Shown one piece after another: positions 44,063-53,190 of a stretch of DNA of 64,000 nt (position 1 is the first letter of the stretch; each line of letters begins with the position of its first letter). The stretch comes from Christensenella sp. UBA5327 (GTDB taxonomy: Bacteria; Bacillota; Clostridia; Christensenellales; Aristaeellaceae). The stretch covers positions 18,552 through 82,551 of the forward strand of contig DHQX01000036.1 in NCBI GenBank assembly GCA_002411105.1, read 5' to 3'. A model generated the notes under the pieces. The model was not told the DNA's origin and searched no databases. It saw only the letters and a list, made by a program, of their open reading frames with translations. The position numbers and the translations under genes were made by a program.

Positions 44063-45877
44063 TCAAAAGCCATTATCTTTGTTGATTTTATCGATTTCAG
44101 CCTTGCGGATAGGCGGGTTGCAGCTTTTGCAGGGCGTCAGCTTCTGGTAGGCGGCGTCATCCAGCTCACCATAAGTCATCACGCCTTTTAGCGGCAGGTA
44201 GCGGTCTTTGATGCTGCGGCAGTTCTGGTCAAGATGATAATACTGACCCCGGTCCGGATTGTAGTACAGCGCCAGGCTGTCCTCGGGGTATTCAAAGAAC
44301 CTGCCAGGGAAATCATCCCATACCAACACCTTGGTGTTGACCTTGATGTTGTTCCACAGCCAGGTCATGTTGACGCCGTCATCGTTGTTGAGGCGCTGCA
44401 CCCGGATGCAGCCGTGGCTGGCCTTCTTGCCCAACTGCGCCTCCTGGGAGGAATAATCCCAGTATCCGGTGGACTGGTTTTCGATGTAGGGCACCTCATG
44501 AATGAGGCTGCCGCCGTTGATGCGCATGGCCATGCGGCACACCAGGTTGCCGGCATTGAACTGGCCCACGCGGCTGACCATCAGGTATTCGCCGGAGGGC
44601 GTTTCGTTCCACGGCTGCTGCCGGGTGGGGATGCCGGTGGAAATAATCAGCTCGGTATACAGCTTGCCGTCCTTGAACACATAGAGGCGCTGCTTCAATT
44701 TATCGATCAGGATGCCGAAGTCATCCCGGGGCGTGATGGTTTTCAGATTTTGGGTTTGGATATAGCCGCGGATCAGGTCATCGGTATCGCCATAGCCCCG
44801 GCGGGTGCGGTTGTCCGGGCCATAGGAGGAGTTGTAGGCTTCCACCAGCGACCAGCCGTCATCAGTCTGCTCGATGACATGCACGCCCTGGGACTCATAG
44901 GTGATCTCCCCCAGGATATTCTCCCGCTTGAGGCTGGTGTCCTTGGTAGCGCGCAGCTTGTAAGTCTCCCGCTGATCGCCCCCCACCACCACGGTCAGGG
45001 GCTGCAGCATAATTTTCCAAATCGCTTCCTCATCCCAGAGGCCTATGGGCGTCGTCCAGTAGTTGGAGCCTTCCTCTTCCTTGGGCACCTTCTCCCTGGT
45101 GGGCAGGGTATAGTGCTTTTCCGGCACGGTGGTGGCTGAAGGAATCTCAAGCGGCGGCTGGGAGGCTTCCTGAGCAACCGCGGCTTCAGGCTGTGCCAGA
45201 GGGGTGGGCATGGGGGTGTTGTCCGGGGCCGGCTCAATGGTGAGCGTCACATGCTGCTGGTTGGCAGCAAAGCCATCCTCATCCAGGAACAGGATGCTCA
45301 GGGTATGCTGCCCGGATGGGGGTGCCGCACCATCCAGATAGCCATCCCAGGCCACGGTGGTCTCACCCGCCCCCACTGCACCGTTGAAGATATCGGCCAC
45401 CTGATCGGCGATGTGGAACACCACCATCAACTGCCCCGGCATGTTCAGCGTCACGCTCATGCCCCAGCTCTGCCCGGGGGTGATGTGGGAATCATCGATT
45501 TTCATCTGCGTGATCCGCGGGCTTTCAGGTCCCACAGTCACGGCGGATTCTGCCCGGTCAGCATCCGCTTGCAGCACCAGCTGGTATGCCCCCTGGGGCA
45601 CCAGCTGCTGCGCCTGGTCCAAGCCATTCCAGGCAATATGGTTTTCTCCTGCGCTCACAGGAATGCTGCTCCTGATATCCGTCCGGCTGCCGTCCATTCC
45701 CTCCAGGTAAAGCGAGGCGCTGCCCACGCGGGCCGCCACAAAGCTGATCCGCTCCGTGCGGCCCGGGCGCACCAGTGACGGGGCCACCGTGAGCTTTAGA
45801 GGGGGATCTTCTGCAAAAGTCGTATAGCTAAACAGCAGCAGAGCTGCCGCACACAAGGCGAGGATGCGTTTGCTCAT
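44063..45877 (-). CDS. L,D-transpeptidase with Ig-like and C-terminal Cys/His domains
   Basis: A 604-residue secreted protein. The ATG at 45877 has AAGGAGG 5 bases upstream and opens a signal peptide (MSKRILALCAAALLLFSYTT). Two FlgD-like Ig folds follow (about 30-130 and 130-230), then a Pro/Ala linker. Near 290-355 is an SH3-like part (GVHVIEQTDDGWSLVEAYNS). The YkuD catalytic domain (about 385-520) has the active site SHGCIRV with Cys490. The last about 60 residues hold H548, C553, C583 and C586, a possible metal knuckle. L,D-transpeptidases make 3-3 peptidoglycan cross-links. It has its own promoter and is divergent from the SNF2 gene. Confidence 0.88.
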   Translation of the reverse strand: MSKRILALCAAALLLFSYTTFAEDPPLKLTVAPSLVRPGRTERISFVAARVGSASLYLEGMDGSRTDIRSSIPVSAGENHIAWNGLDQAQQLVPQGAYQLVLQADADRAESAVTVGPESPRITQMKIDDSHITPGQSWGMSVTLNMPGQLMVVFHIADQVADIFNGAVGAGETTVAWDGYLDGAAPPSGQHTLSILFLDEDGFAANQQHVTLTIEPAPDNTPMPTPLAQPEAAVAQEASQPPLEIPSATTVPEKHYTLPTREKVPKEEEGSNYWTTPIGLWDEEAIWKIMLQPLTVVVGGDQRETYKLRATKDTSLKRENILGEITYESQGVHVIEQTDDGWSLVEAYNSSYGPDNRTRRGYGDTDDLIRGYIQTQNLKTITPRDDFGILIDKLKQRLYVFKDGKLYTELIISTGIPTRQQPWNETPSGEYLMVSRVGQFNAGNLVCRMAMRINGGSLIHEVPYIENQSTGYWDYSSQEAQLGKKASHGCIRVQRLNNDDGVNMTWLWNNIKVNTKVLVWDDFPGRFFEYPEDSLALYYNPDRGQYYHLDQNCRSIKDRYLPLKGVMTYGELDDAAYQKLTPCKSCNPPIRKAEIDKINKDNGF

Positions 45878-45899
45878 CGAAACCTCCTTTGTCAGGGGC

Positions 45900-45928
45900 A
45901 TAATATCAGATATGAACATCCCCGGCAA
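45900..45928 (-). promoter_or_regulatory. Promoter of the L,D-transpeptidase gene
   Basis: Minus-strand TTGCCG (45923-45928), 17-base spacer, TATTAT (45900-45905). The divergent SNF2 promoter starts only 18 bases away. Confidence 0.6.
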
Positions 45929-45945
45929 CCAACTTTTTAAACACA

Positions 45946-45974
45946 TTGTAAACAAATTCGTCACAGGTTATAAT
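45946..45974 (+). promoter_or_regulatory. Promoter of the nuclease-SNF2 gene
   Basis: TTGTAA (45946-45951), 17-base spacer, perfect TATAAT (45969-45974); GGGAGG lies at 45991 and the ATG at 46001. Confidence 0.7.
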
Positions 45975-46000
45975 CATTGTGTAAGTTATCGGGAGGTTCT

Positions 46001-48154
46001 ATGCAAATCAATTTGGATCAGGTGATGCTTGCCATCAAAACCATTCGCGCGCCGTTTTCCCTGCATGAGTTTGACCTGCATGCCCAGGTTGCAGGAGCCC
46101 TGGAAAATGCGGGGATTTCCTTCATCCACGAGGCGCCGGTGGCTCCCCGTTGCCGGGTGGATTTCCTGGCTGGGGAGATCGGCATAGAAATCAAGCGCGG
46201 CAAACCCCGCGCCCACGACCTGATCAACCAGGCCACCCGCTACCTGTCCTCCCCCCGGATCAGCGCCCTGATCATCCTGAGCGAACGGGAAGCAAATATA
46301 CCGGAGTCTGTATTGGGAAAGCCCTGCCTTTGTCTGAGTTTCAATAAGCTCTGGGGCCTGGCGGTTCCGGAGGGAGAGGTAACCAGAAAGCAAACTTTGG
46401 TACGTTCTTCTGACACAGCAGCCACGATGCCTACCCAGATGCCTGATGTTCCGCCGTATCTGCAACCGGTGCAGCCGGATGGCAAGGTATACGGCACCCT
46501 GTCCTATCAGGCACGGGGCAAATACTGGGTTATCAGTGGTGAGCCTTATATGACGGAGATGGCCAAGCGCTTGTTTCCCGGTGCTGACAGCGGCAAGCGC
46601 GGCGTCGCCCGGTTTTCAGCCCACAGGCGGCTGGTGGGGGAGCTTAACTGGTTCATGCAGCGCTATCCTTTGGCCATCATGCCCCGGGATCAGGACCGCT
46701 GGAACAATGCCCTCAAGGAGGCCCGGGCCTATCAGGCCGGGCTGGCTGCCTTTGGGCGCAGCGCCCCTGATTATTCCAATACCACAGGCTGGTTCACCGG
46801 GTCGCTGCGCCCCTTCCAAAGCTATGGCGCGGTGTGGCTTTCCCAGGTACGCCGGGCGCTTTTGGCAGATGAAATGGGCCTTGGAAAAACCGTGCAGGCC
46901 CTGGCAGCGCTGGCTTCTACCGGGGCGCTGCCCGCCATCATCGTGGTGCCGCCCCACCTGGTGCGCAACTGGCAAAGCGAGATCAAGCGCTTTCTCACCA
47001 TTGAAGGCCGGGAGCCCCGCATCTGTGTGATGAAAGGCTTGACCCCCTATCCGTTGCCCGAGGCGGATATCTATCTGGTGCATTACCTCCTGTTGCGGGG
47101 CTGGAAGGATGCGCTGCCGGAGATGCCCGTTAAAACCGTGATCTTTGACGAGATCCAGGAGCTGCGTCACCGGGGCACAGAGAAGTACAGCGCCGCCAGC
47201 CTCCTCTCAAACGCCTGTGACCGGGTATATGGCCTGTCCGGAACGCCCATTTACAACCAGGGCGGTGAGATCTGGAACGTGGTCAACATCCTGGACTTTC
47301 ATTTCCTGGGCGACTGGGACTCCTTTTCCCGGGAATGGTGCTATGGCTATGGCAACGCCGTGGTGATGCACCCGGACTGGCTGGGGGATTATTTGAGGCG
47401 GGAGGGCATCATGCTCAGGCGCACCAAGAAAGAGGTGCTGCCGGAACTTCCTGACAAGCGCCGGCTGGTGCAGGAGATAGATGCTGATAACACCCTCTTC
47501 CAGAGGCTGATGGCACCGGTTGTCAAAAAACTCGGGGAGCTGGCGGAAAATGAAGCCCTCACCCCTTCCCAGCGGGCGCTTCTGGAAGGCCAGGTGTCCC
47601 AGGGCGAGCGACAGGCTTCAGGCCTGGCCAAGGCCCCCTACGTGGCCCAGTTTGTGCGGGCGATGCTGGAGTCCGGCGAGAAGGTGCTGCTGTTCGCCCA
47701 TCACCACGCGGTGATGGACCTGTACAAAAAGGACCTGAAGCACTTTTCCCCCGCCTTTATCACCGGGCGGGAAACTGGTGAGCAAAAGGAGAAGAATCTC
47801 CAGCGCTTTATGGAAGGGCGGACCGATCTGTGCTGCATCTCCCTGCGGGCGGCCTCCGGCCTGAACCTGCAGCGCGCCACTTGCGTGGTGTTTGGTGAAC
47901 TGGACTGGTCCCCCGCCATCCACAGCCAGGCGGAAGACCGCGCCCACCGCATCGGCCAGAAAGACTCCCTGCTATGCTATTACCTGGTGAGCCCCGGCGG
48001 CTCAGACAGCCTGATTCAGGATGTGCTGGGGCTCAAGGTCAGCCAGTTTATGGGACTGATGGGGGCAGCCGCCCCCAACCCCCAGGACGAGGCCATCGCC
48101 GCCAATTTTGCCCGCCAGCATGTGCAGGACATGATGGCGCGCTGGCTTGCGTAA
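46001..48154 (+). CDS. PD-(D/E)XK nuclease-SNF2 ATPase fusion
   Basis: A 717-residue protein; the ATG at 46001 has GGGAGG 5 bases upstream. Residues about 15-120 look like a restriction-type nuclease: Asp54 (CRVDFLAG), Glu63-x-Lys65 (GIEIKRGK) and a following helix with Gln77 (NQATRYL), the D...ExK...Q pattern of Mrr-like enzymes. The middle (160-265) is a family-specific spacer. The SNF2 motor follows: LLADEMGLGKT (about 287-297), VIFDEIQELRHR, YGLSGTPIYNQGGE and the C-terminal QAEDRAHRIGQ arginine finger. The motor resembles SMARCAL1-type annealing helicases. It stands alone between an L,D-transpeptidase gene and ruvC. A role in fork repair or phage defence is inferred only. Confidence 0.82.
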   Translation: MQINLDQVMLAIKTIRAPFSLHEFDLHAQVAGALENAGISFIHEAPVAPRCRVDFLAGEIGIEIKRGKPRAHDLINQATRYLSSPRISALIILSEREANIPESVLGKPCLCLSFNKLWGLAVPEGEVTRKQTLVRSSDTAATMPTQMPDVPPYLQPVQPDGKVYGTLSYQARGKYWVISGEPYMTEMAKRLFPGADSGKRGVARFSAHRRLVGELNWFMQRYPLAIMPRDQDRWNNALKEARAYQAGLAAFGRSAPDYSNTTGWFTGSLRPFQSYGAVWLSQVRRALLADEMGLGKTVQALAALASTGALPAIIVVPPHLVRNWQSEIKRFLTIEGREPRICVMKGLTPYPLPEADIYLVHYLLLRGWKDALPEMPVKTVIFDEIQELRHRGTEKYSAASLLSNACDRVYGLSGTPIYNQGGEIWNVVNILDFHFLGDWDSFSREWCYGYGNAVVMHPDWLGDYLRREGIMLRRTKKEVLPELPDKRRLVQEIDADNTLFQRLMAPVVKKLGELAENEALTPSQRALLEGQVSQGERQASGLAKAPYVAQFVRAMLESGEKVLLFAHHHAVMDLYKKDLKHFSPAFITGRETGEQKEKNLQRFMEGRTDLCCISLRAASGLNLQRATCVVFGELDWSPAIHSQAEDRAHRIGQKDSLLCYYLVSPGGSDSLIQDVLGLKVSQFMGLMGAAAPNPQDEAIAANFARQHVQDMMARWLA

Positions 48155-48158
48155 TTGT

Positions 48159-48187
48159 TTGACATTTGCCCAGGCATGCCGTAAGAT
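48159..48187 (+). promoter_or_regulatory. Promoter of ruvC-ruvA-ruvB-queA-psuK-psuG
   Basis: TTGACA (48159-48164), 17-base spacer, TAAGAT (48182-48187), just after the SNF2 stop. Downstream genes follow with overlaps or gaps of at most 11 bases. Confidence 0.7.
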
Positions 48188-48208
48188 TTTCAAGCAAGGA
48201 GGCGAGGA

Positions 48209-48703
48209 ATGCGCATCATGGGCATTGACCCGGGGCTGGCCACCATGGGCTGGGGCGTGATTGATGAAAACTCAAACGCGCCCGAATTTGTGGCCTCCGG
48301 CGTCATCCAGACCCTGCCGTCTGAAACGCTGCCCCGGCGCCTCTGCCTGATTGATGAGCAGGTGGAGGAGCTGATCGCTCTTTTCCAGCCGGGCGCCATC
48401 GTGTTTGAACAGCTTTTTTTTGCCAAGAACGTAACCACCGCTTTCACCGTGGGTGCCGCCCGCGGGGTTGCCATTGCCCGCTGCGCCCGGTATACCCAGG
48501 CCTTATATGAGTACACCCCCATGCAGATCAAGCAGGCAGTGGTTGGCTACGGAAAGGCGGACAAGCACCAGGTTCAGCGGATGACGCAGCTGCTGCTGAA
48601 ACTCCCTGAGATCATCCGTCCGGATGATGCGGCTGACGCTGTGGCGGCGGCTCTCACCCACTATCAATCCGGCAGGTTTGGGGCCCTGCACATCATGAAA
48701 TAG
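48209..48703 (+). CDS. ruvC: Holliday junction resolvase RuvC
   Basis: A 164-residue endonuclease that cuts Holliday junctions. The catalytic acids are in place: the Asp in MGIDPGLATMGWGV, the Glu in IVFEQLFFAKN and the C-terminal pair in RPDDAADAVAAALTH. ARGVAIARCA and YTPMQIKQAVVGYGKADKHQ are standard blocks. AAGGAGG precedes the ATG. It leads the ruvCAB operon. Confidence 0.97.
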   Translation: MRIMGIDPGLATMGWGVIDENSNAPEFVASGVIQTLPSETLPRRLCLIDEQVEELIALFQPGAIVFEQLFFAKNVTTAFTVGAARGVAIARCARYTQALYEYTPMQIKQAVVGYGKADKHQVQRMTQLLLKLPEIIRPDDAADAVAAALTHYQSGRFGALHIMK

Positions 48704-48714
48704 AAGAGGTTGCC

Positions 48715-49326
48715 ATGTACGCCTTTATTGAAGGACAGGTAGCAGAAAAACAGGCCAACGAGCTGGTCTTAAACGTCCAGGGCGTAGGTTATCAGATCAT
48801 GTGCACCCAGGCGGCGCTTTCCATTGTGCCGGCTAAGGGAGAGTATGTGCGCGTCTACACCTGGCTGAGTGTGCGGGATGACGCGCTGGAGCTGTTCGGC
48901 TTCGCCTCAAAGGAGGAGCGCAGCATGTTCTTCCATTTGAACGCGGTCTCCGGCATCGGCCCGAGAACGGCGCTGAATGTGCTCAACAGCATGCCGCTGA
49001 AGGATTTGACCTTGGCCATCCTGACAGAGGACATCCAGATGCTCTCCCGGGCCCCTGGCATCGGCAAGAAAACTGCCCAGCGCATCGCCCTGGAACTGAA
49101 GGACCGTCTGAGCAAGGACAGCGCGGCATTCTCCGCAAACCTGCCCGGTGTGGACTATGCCCCCGCGGCCACAGACGCCATTTCAGAGGCGGTGCTTGCC
49201 CTCCAGGGCCTGGGTTACACCCAGAGTGAAGCCGCCATGGCGGTGTCAAAAGCGCATCAGCAAGGCGCTGGGGACAAGGCGGATGACCTGGTGCGCCTGG
49301 CGCTGCGCGGGATGATGAAAGGGTAA
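48715..49326 (+). CDS. ruvA: Holliday junction branch-migration protein RuvA
   Basis: A 203-residue protein that binds four-way junctions. The N-terminal OB domain opens MYAFIEGQVAEKQANELVLN. Two helix-hairpin-helix units follow (LNAVSGIGPRTALNVLNSM, LSRAPGIGKKTAQRIALELK). The C-terminal domain (EAVLALQGLGYTQSEAAMAV) contacts RuvB. The length is normal. ruvB follows after 3 bases. Confidence 0.97.
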   Translation: MYAFIEGQVAEKQANELVLNVQGVGYQIMCTQAALSIVPAKGEYVRVYTWLSVRDDALELFGFASKEERSMFFHLNAVSGIGPRTALNVLNSMPLKDLTLAILTEDIQMLSRAPGIGKKTAQRIALELKDRLSKDSAAFSANLPGVDYAPAATDAISEAVLALQGLGYTQSEAAMAVSKAHQQGAGDKADDLVRLALRGMMKG

Positions 49327-49329
49327 ACG

Positions 49330-50379
49330 ATGCAGGACGAGCGACTGATGATGACAGGCCAGCGGGATGAGGACCGGGAGATCGACATCTCCCTGCGTCC
49401 CCGGGTGCTGCGGGAGTATGTGGGCCAGGACAAGGTCAAGGAAAACCTGAACGTCTATATCAAAGCGGCCCTCAAACGGCGTGATGCGCTGGATCATATG
49501 CTGCTGTATGGCCCCCCCGGCCTGGGCAAGACCACCCTGGCCTGCATTGTGGCGGCCGAGATGGGGCAGAATATTCGCGTCACCTCTGGCCCTGCCATAG
49601 ACCGGCCGGGGGATCTGGCCTCCATCCTCACCAACCTCAACGCCGGGGACGTCCTGTTTATCGATGAGATTCACCGCCTCTCACGCGCTGTGGAAGAGGT
49701 GCTTTACCCCGCGATGGAGGACTTTGCGCTTGACATCATGATCGGCAAGGGCCCCACTGCCAGGTCTATGCGGCTGGAGCTACCCCGTTTCACCCTGATT
49801 GGTGCCACCACTCGGGCCGGGCAGCTCTCAGCCCCCCTCAGGGACCGCTTTGGCATGACCTTCAGGCTGGAGCTGTACTCGCCGGAGCATTTGGCGCAGA
49901 TCCTTCACCGATCAGCTGCCATCCTCAACATGCCGGCGGATGATGAGGGCATCATCGAAATTGCCCGGCGCAGCCGGGGCACACCGCGCATTGCCAACCG
50001 CATGCTCAAGCGCGTCAGGGACTATGCCCAGGTGAAGGCAGACGGCAAGATCACAAGGCAGGTGGCCGATGAAGGGCTGAGCCTGCTGGATGTGGACGCC
50101 CTGGGCCTTGACCGGGTGGATCGCACGGTGCTGATCACCATGATTGACAAGTTTTCAGGCGGCCCGGTGGGGCTGGATACCCTGGCCGCGGCCACTGGGG
50201 AGGACGCGCTGACGATTGAGGATGTGTACGAACCCTTCCTCCTTCAGCTTGGCTTCATCCACCGCACGCCCCGGGGCCGCGTGGCCACTGTTTCCGCCTA
50301 CAGCCACTTTGGCCGCCCCTTCCCTGGGGCTGACACGCAAGGCAGTCAACAGGTCGCATTCTTTGATGAAAACCCATGA
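49330..50379 (+). CDS. ruvB: Holliday junction helicase motor RuvB
   Basis: A 349-residue AAA+ ATPase that drives branch migration on RuvA. It has [19 protein letters not shown], Walker [13 protein letters not shown], Walker [13 protein letters not shown], sensor 1 [19 protein letters not shown] and the C-terminal winged helix with [14 protein letters not shown]. The last 20 residues extend past the usual end and overlap queA by 14 bases. Confidence 0.97.
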   Translation: MQDERLMMTGQRDEDREIDISLRPRVLREYVGQDKVKENLNVYIKAALKRRDALDHMLLYGPPGLGKTTLACIVAAEMGQNIRVTSGPAIDRPGDLASILTNLNAGDVLFIDEIHRLSRAVEEVLYPAMEDFALDIMIGKGPTARSMRLELPRFTLIGATTRAGQLSAPLRDRFGMTFRLELYSPEHLAQILHRSAAILNMPADDEGIIEIARRSRGTPRIANRMLKRVRDYAQVKADGKITRQVADEGLSLLDVDALGLDRVDRTVLITMIDKFSGGPVGLDTLAAATGEDALTIEDVYEPFLLQLGFIHRTPRGRVATVSAYSHFGRPFPGADTQGSQQVAFFDENP

Positions 50380-51424
50380 TTTTTATTATGATCTGCCGGA
50401 ACGCCTGATCGCCCAGACGCCGGTGGAGCCCAGGGACGCCAGCCGCATGCTGGTGTGCAATCGGAACAATCACCACAGGGCACACCGGCATTTTTTTGAT
50501 TTGCCAGAATACCTGAGGCCCGGTGACGCGGTGGTGATCAACCACACCAAGGTGATCCCCGCCAGGCTGATCGGAATCAAAGTGGACAGCGGCGTGGCCT
50601 GTGAGGTGCTGCTGCTGAAGCGCTTGGAACAGGACCTGTGGGAAGCCCTGGTGCGCCCAGGCAGGCGGCTGAAAACCGGCAGCCAGGTGACATTTGGCAC
50701 GGGAGAGCTGCAGGCCGAGATTCTGGAAAGCACGGAATTTGGCGGGCGAGTGGTGCACTTCAGGTATAACGGGGTGTTTGAGCAGATCCTGGACGCGCTG
50801 GGCCAGATGCCGCTGCCTCCCTATATCCATGAGAAGCTGGAGGACAAAAGCCGCTATCAGACGGTTTACGCCAGGTTTTCAGGCAGCGCCGCTGCCCCTA
50901 CGGCGGGGCTGCATTTCACGCCGCAGATTATGCAAGCCATCGAGGATAAAGGCGCCCAGGTGATCCCCATCCTGCTGCATGTGGGGCTTGGCACCTTCAG
51001 GCCTGTGAAGGCCGAAAACCTGGATGAACATGTGATGCATGAGGAATACTATGAGGTGAGCGCCGGGGCAGCAGAGCGTATCAACGCCGCCCGCGCAAAG
51101 GGCGGGCGTATCCTGTGCATCGGCACCACCTCCCTGCGCACCCTGGAGACGGTGACGGATGAAAGGGGCATCGTCCATCCCGGCCAGGGGATGACCGGCA
51201 TCTTCATCAAACCAGGCTACCACTTCAAAGCCTGTGACATGCTGCTGACCAATTTCCACCTGCCCGAGAGCACGCTCATGATGCTGGTATCGGCCTTCAT
51301 GGGCCTGGATAACGCGCTTGACGCCTACTGGGAAGCGGTCAAGGCAGAATACCGCTTCTTCAGCTTCGGGGACTGCATGCTGATCGCTGATGGCCTGGTA
51401 AAGGGGCAGGATCATCATGAATAG
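50366..51424 (+). CDS. queA: tRNA preQ1(34) S-adenosylmethionine ribosyltransferase-isomerase QueA
   Basis: A 352-residue enzyme that turns preQ1 at the tRNA wobble position into epoxyqueuosine with SAM as ribosyl donor. The ATG at 50366 ([20 protein letters not shown]) lies inside the end of ruvB; longer in-frame codons read ruvB out of frame. Family blocks: [37 protein letters not shown] and GTTSLRTLE. It is the usual neighbour of ruvB in many bacteria. Its stop overlaps psuK by 8 bases. Confidence 0.96.
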   Translation: MKTHDFYYDLPERLIAQTPVEPRDASRMLVCNRNNHHRAHRHFFDLPEYLRPGDAVVINHTKVIPARLIGIKVDSGVACEVLLLKRLEQDLWEALVRPGRRLKTGSQVTFGTGELQAEILESTEFGGRVVHFRYNGVFEQILDALGQMPLPPYIHEKLEDKSRYQTVYARFSGSAAAPTAGLHFTPQIMQAIEDKGAQVIPILLHVGLGTFRPVKAENLDEHVMHEEYYEVSAGAAERINAARAKGGRILCIGTTSLRTLETVTDERGIVHPGQGMTGIFIKPGYHFKACDMLLTNFHLPESTLMMLVSAFMGLDNALDAYWEAVKAEYRFFSFGDCMLIADGLVKGQDHHE

Positions 51425-52277
51425 CCGGAAAGCACTGGTCATCGGCGGCATGAACATCGATATTCTGGGCACGCCAACCGCAGCCTTCCATCCGGGGGAT
51501 TCGCTGCCGGGCAGGGTCGGCCTGTCGGTGGGTGGTGTTGGGTATAACATCGCCGCCCGGCTGGCTGGGTTTGGCATGCGGGTAACGCTCTTCACCGCCA
51601 TCGGGGAGGATTTCTTTGCCTGCATCGCGGAAAAAGCATGTGAGGAAAAAGGCATCGATATCAGCCTCTCCCTCCGGGTACCCGCCCCCTCCCCCATCTA
51701 CATGGCGATCCATGGCCAGGATGGTGCCATGACAGCGGCCATCAACGACATGGCTGCCATCGCCAAACTGGCGCCTGATCATCTTGAAGCACATCGGCAT
51801 GCCTTGTCCGGTCCCTTTGATGTCTGTGTGATTGACGCCAATCTGCCAGAAGAAACGCTGTCAGCTATCCCCCGGCTTGTCAAAGCGCCCATTCTGGCAG
51901 ACCCGGTCAGCTGTGAAAAAGGGCGGCGCCTGCTGCCGGTGTTGTCATATCTAACGGCCATCAAGCCCAACGCCATGGAAGCGCTGGCCTTGAGCGGCCG
52001 CGAAGATATCCCGGCGGCCGCCAGATTTTTCGTCGCCCAGGGGGTTAAACAGGTGTATGTTTCCATGGGAAAGGATGGGCTTTACTGTGCTGACGCAAAG
52101 GAAGAAGTGCAGCTGCCCAGCCTGATCAGCACCACAGCGCCTTCCACAGGCGCGGGGGATGCCCTGGCCGCCGGCCTCGCCCTGGGCATTGCCGCAGGCA
52201 AATCCACCGCTGACACCGCCCGCATGGGCCTTGAGGCCGCGGCAGACTATCTTAAAACCATAGCATTGGAGAGATAA
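51417..52277 (+). CDS. psuK: PfkB-family kinase, probable pseudouridine kinase
   Basis: A 286-residue ribokinase-type enzyme: the opening GGMNIDILGTPTA and VGGVGYNIAARLAGFG form the substrate site and STTAPSTGAGDALAAGLALG near the end holds the anion hole and catalytic Asp. The family includes many sugar and nucleoside kinases; the adjacent psuG points to pseudouridine as substrate, making pseudouridine 5'-phosphate. It overlaps queA by 8 bases and ends 1 base before psuG. Confidence 0.88.
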   Translation: MNSRKALVIGGMNIDILGTPTAAFHPGDSLPGRVGLSVGGVGYNIAARLAGFGMRVTLFTAIGEDFFACIAEKACEEKGIDISLSLRVPAPSPIYMAIHGQDGAMTAAINDMAAIAKLAPDHLEAHRHALSGPFDVCVIDANLPEETLSAIPRLVKAPILADPVSCEKGRRLLPVLSYLTAIKPNAMEALALSGREDIPAAARFFVAQGVKQVYVSMGKDGLYCADAKEEVQLPSLISTTAPSTGAGDALAAGLALGIAAGKSTADTARMGLEAAADYLKTIALER

Positions 52278-52278
52278 C

Positions 52279-53190
52279 ATGAACCAGCATTTGACCCTGT
52301 CTCCCGCCGTCAAGGAAGCGCTTGAATCCGGCAGGCCCGTCATCGCCCTGGAGAGCACCATCATCAGCCACGGCATGCCTTACCCGCAGAATGTGGAAAC
52401 CTCCCTCATGTGTGAACAAATCGCCCGGGAAAACGGCGCTGAGCCCGCCACCATCGCGGTGATCGGCGGGCAGCTGTGCGCGGGGCTGACCCAGGAGCAG
52501 ATCACTTACTTTGGGAAGAAAGGTCAGGCAGTGCGCAAAGCCAGCCGGCGGGATCTGCCGGTTATGGTCGCCAGGGGCGAGGACGGGGCCACCACGGTGG
52601 CTGCCACCATGATCATCGCTGCCATGGCAGGCATCCAAATCTTTGCCACCGGTGGAGTGGGCGGTGTGCACCGGGGCGCTGAAAAAACCATGGATATCTC
52701 TGCGGATCTTGAGGAGTTGGCCCAGACCCCGGTGGCTGTGGTCTGCGCTGGGGCCAAGAGCATCCTGGATCTGGGGCTGACGCTGGAGTATCTTGAGACC
52801 AAGGGCGTGCCCGTCATCGGCTACCAGACCGATGAGCTCCCCGCCTTTTACACCAGGCAAAGCGGCTTTAAGGTGAATGACAGGGCGGACAGCCCGGAAG
52901 AACTGGCAGCCATCATCCGCGCCCAGCGCGCGCTTGCCTTCCCCGGCAGCATGCTCATCACCAATCCCATTCCGCAGGAGCATGCCCTGCCCAAGGAAAT
53001 GATTGATAGCGTGATTTCATCGGCCCTCAGGGAAGCGGAGGCCCGGGGCGTCACCGGCAAAGAGGTGACTCCCTACCTGTTGGCCAAGGTGGTGGAGATC
53101 ACCCAGGGCCAGTCTCTCAAGGCCAATATTCAGCTGGTTTATAACAATGTGAAGCTGGCAGCGCAAATCGCCTGCCATCTGAAAGGTTAA
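52279..53190 (+). CDS. psuG: Pseudouridine-5'-phosphate glycosidase
   Basis: A 303-residue enzyme that splits pseudouridine 5'-phosphate into uracil and ribose 5-phosphate. Family blocks are clear: ALESTIISHGMPYPQNVE, ATIAVIGGQLCAGLT, VARGEDGATTVAATMIIAAM, FATGGVGGVHRGAE and GYQTDELPAFYTR. Together with psuK it forms a salvage route for modified RNA nucleosides. It ends 4 bases into the convergent HD-domain gene. Confidence 0.94.
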   Translation: MNQHLTLSPAVKEALESGRPVIALESTIISHGMPYPQNVETSLMCEQIARENGAEPATIAVIGGQLCAGLTQEQITYFGKKGQAVRKASRRDLPVMVARGEDGATTVAATMIIAAMAGIQIFATGGVGGVHRGAEKTMDISADLEELAQTPVAVVCAGAKSILDLGLTLEYLETKGVPVIGYQTDELPAFYTRQSGFKVNDRADSPEELAAIIRAQRALAFPGSMLITNPIPQEHALPKEMIDSVISSALREAEARGVTGKEVTPYLLAKVVEITQGQSLKANIQLVYNNVKLAAQIACHLKG

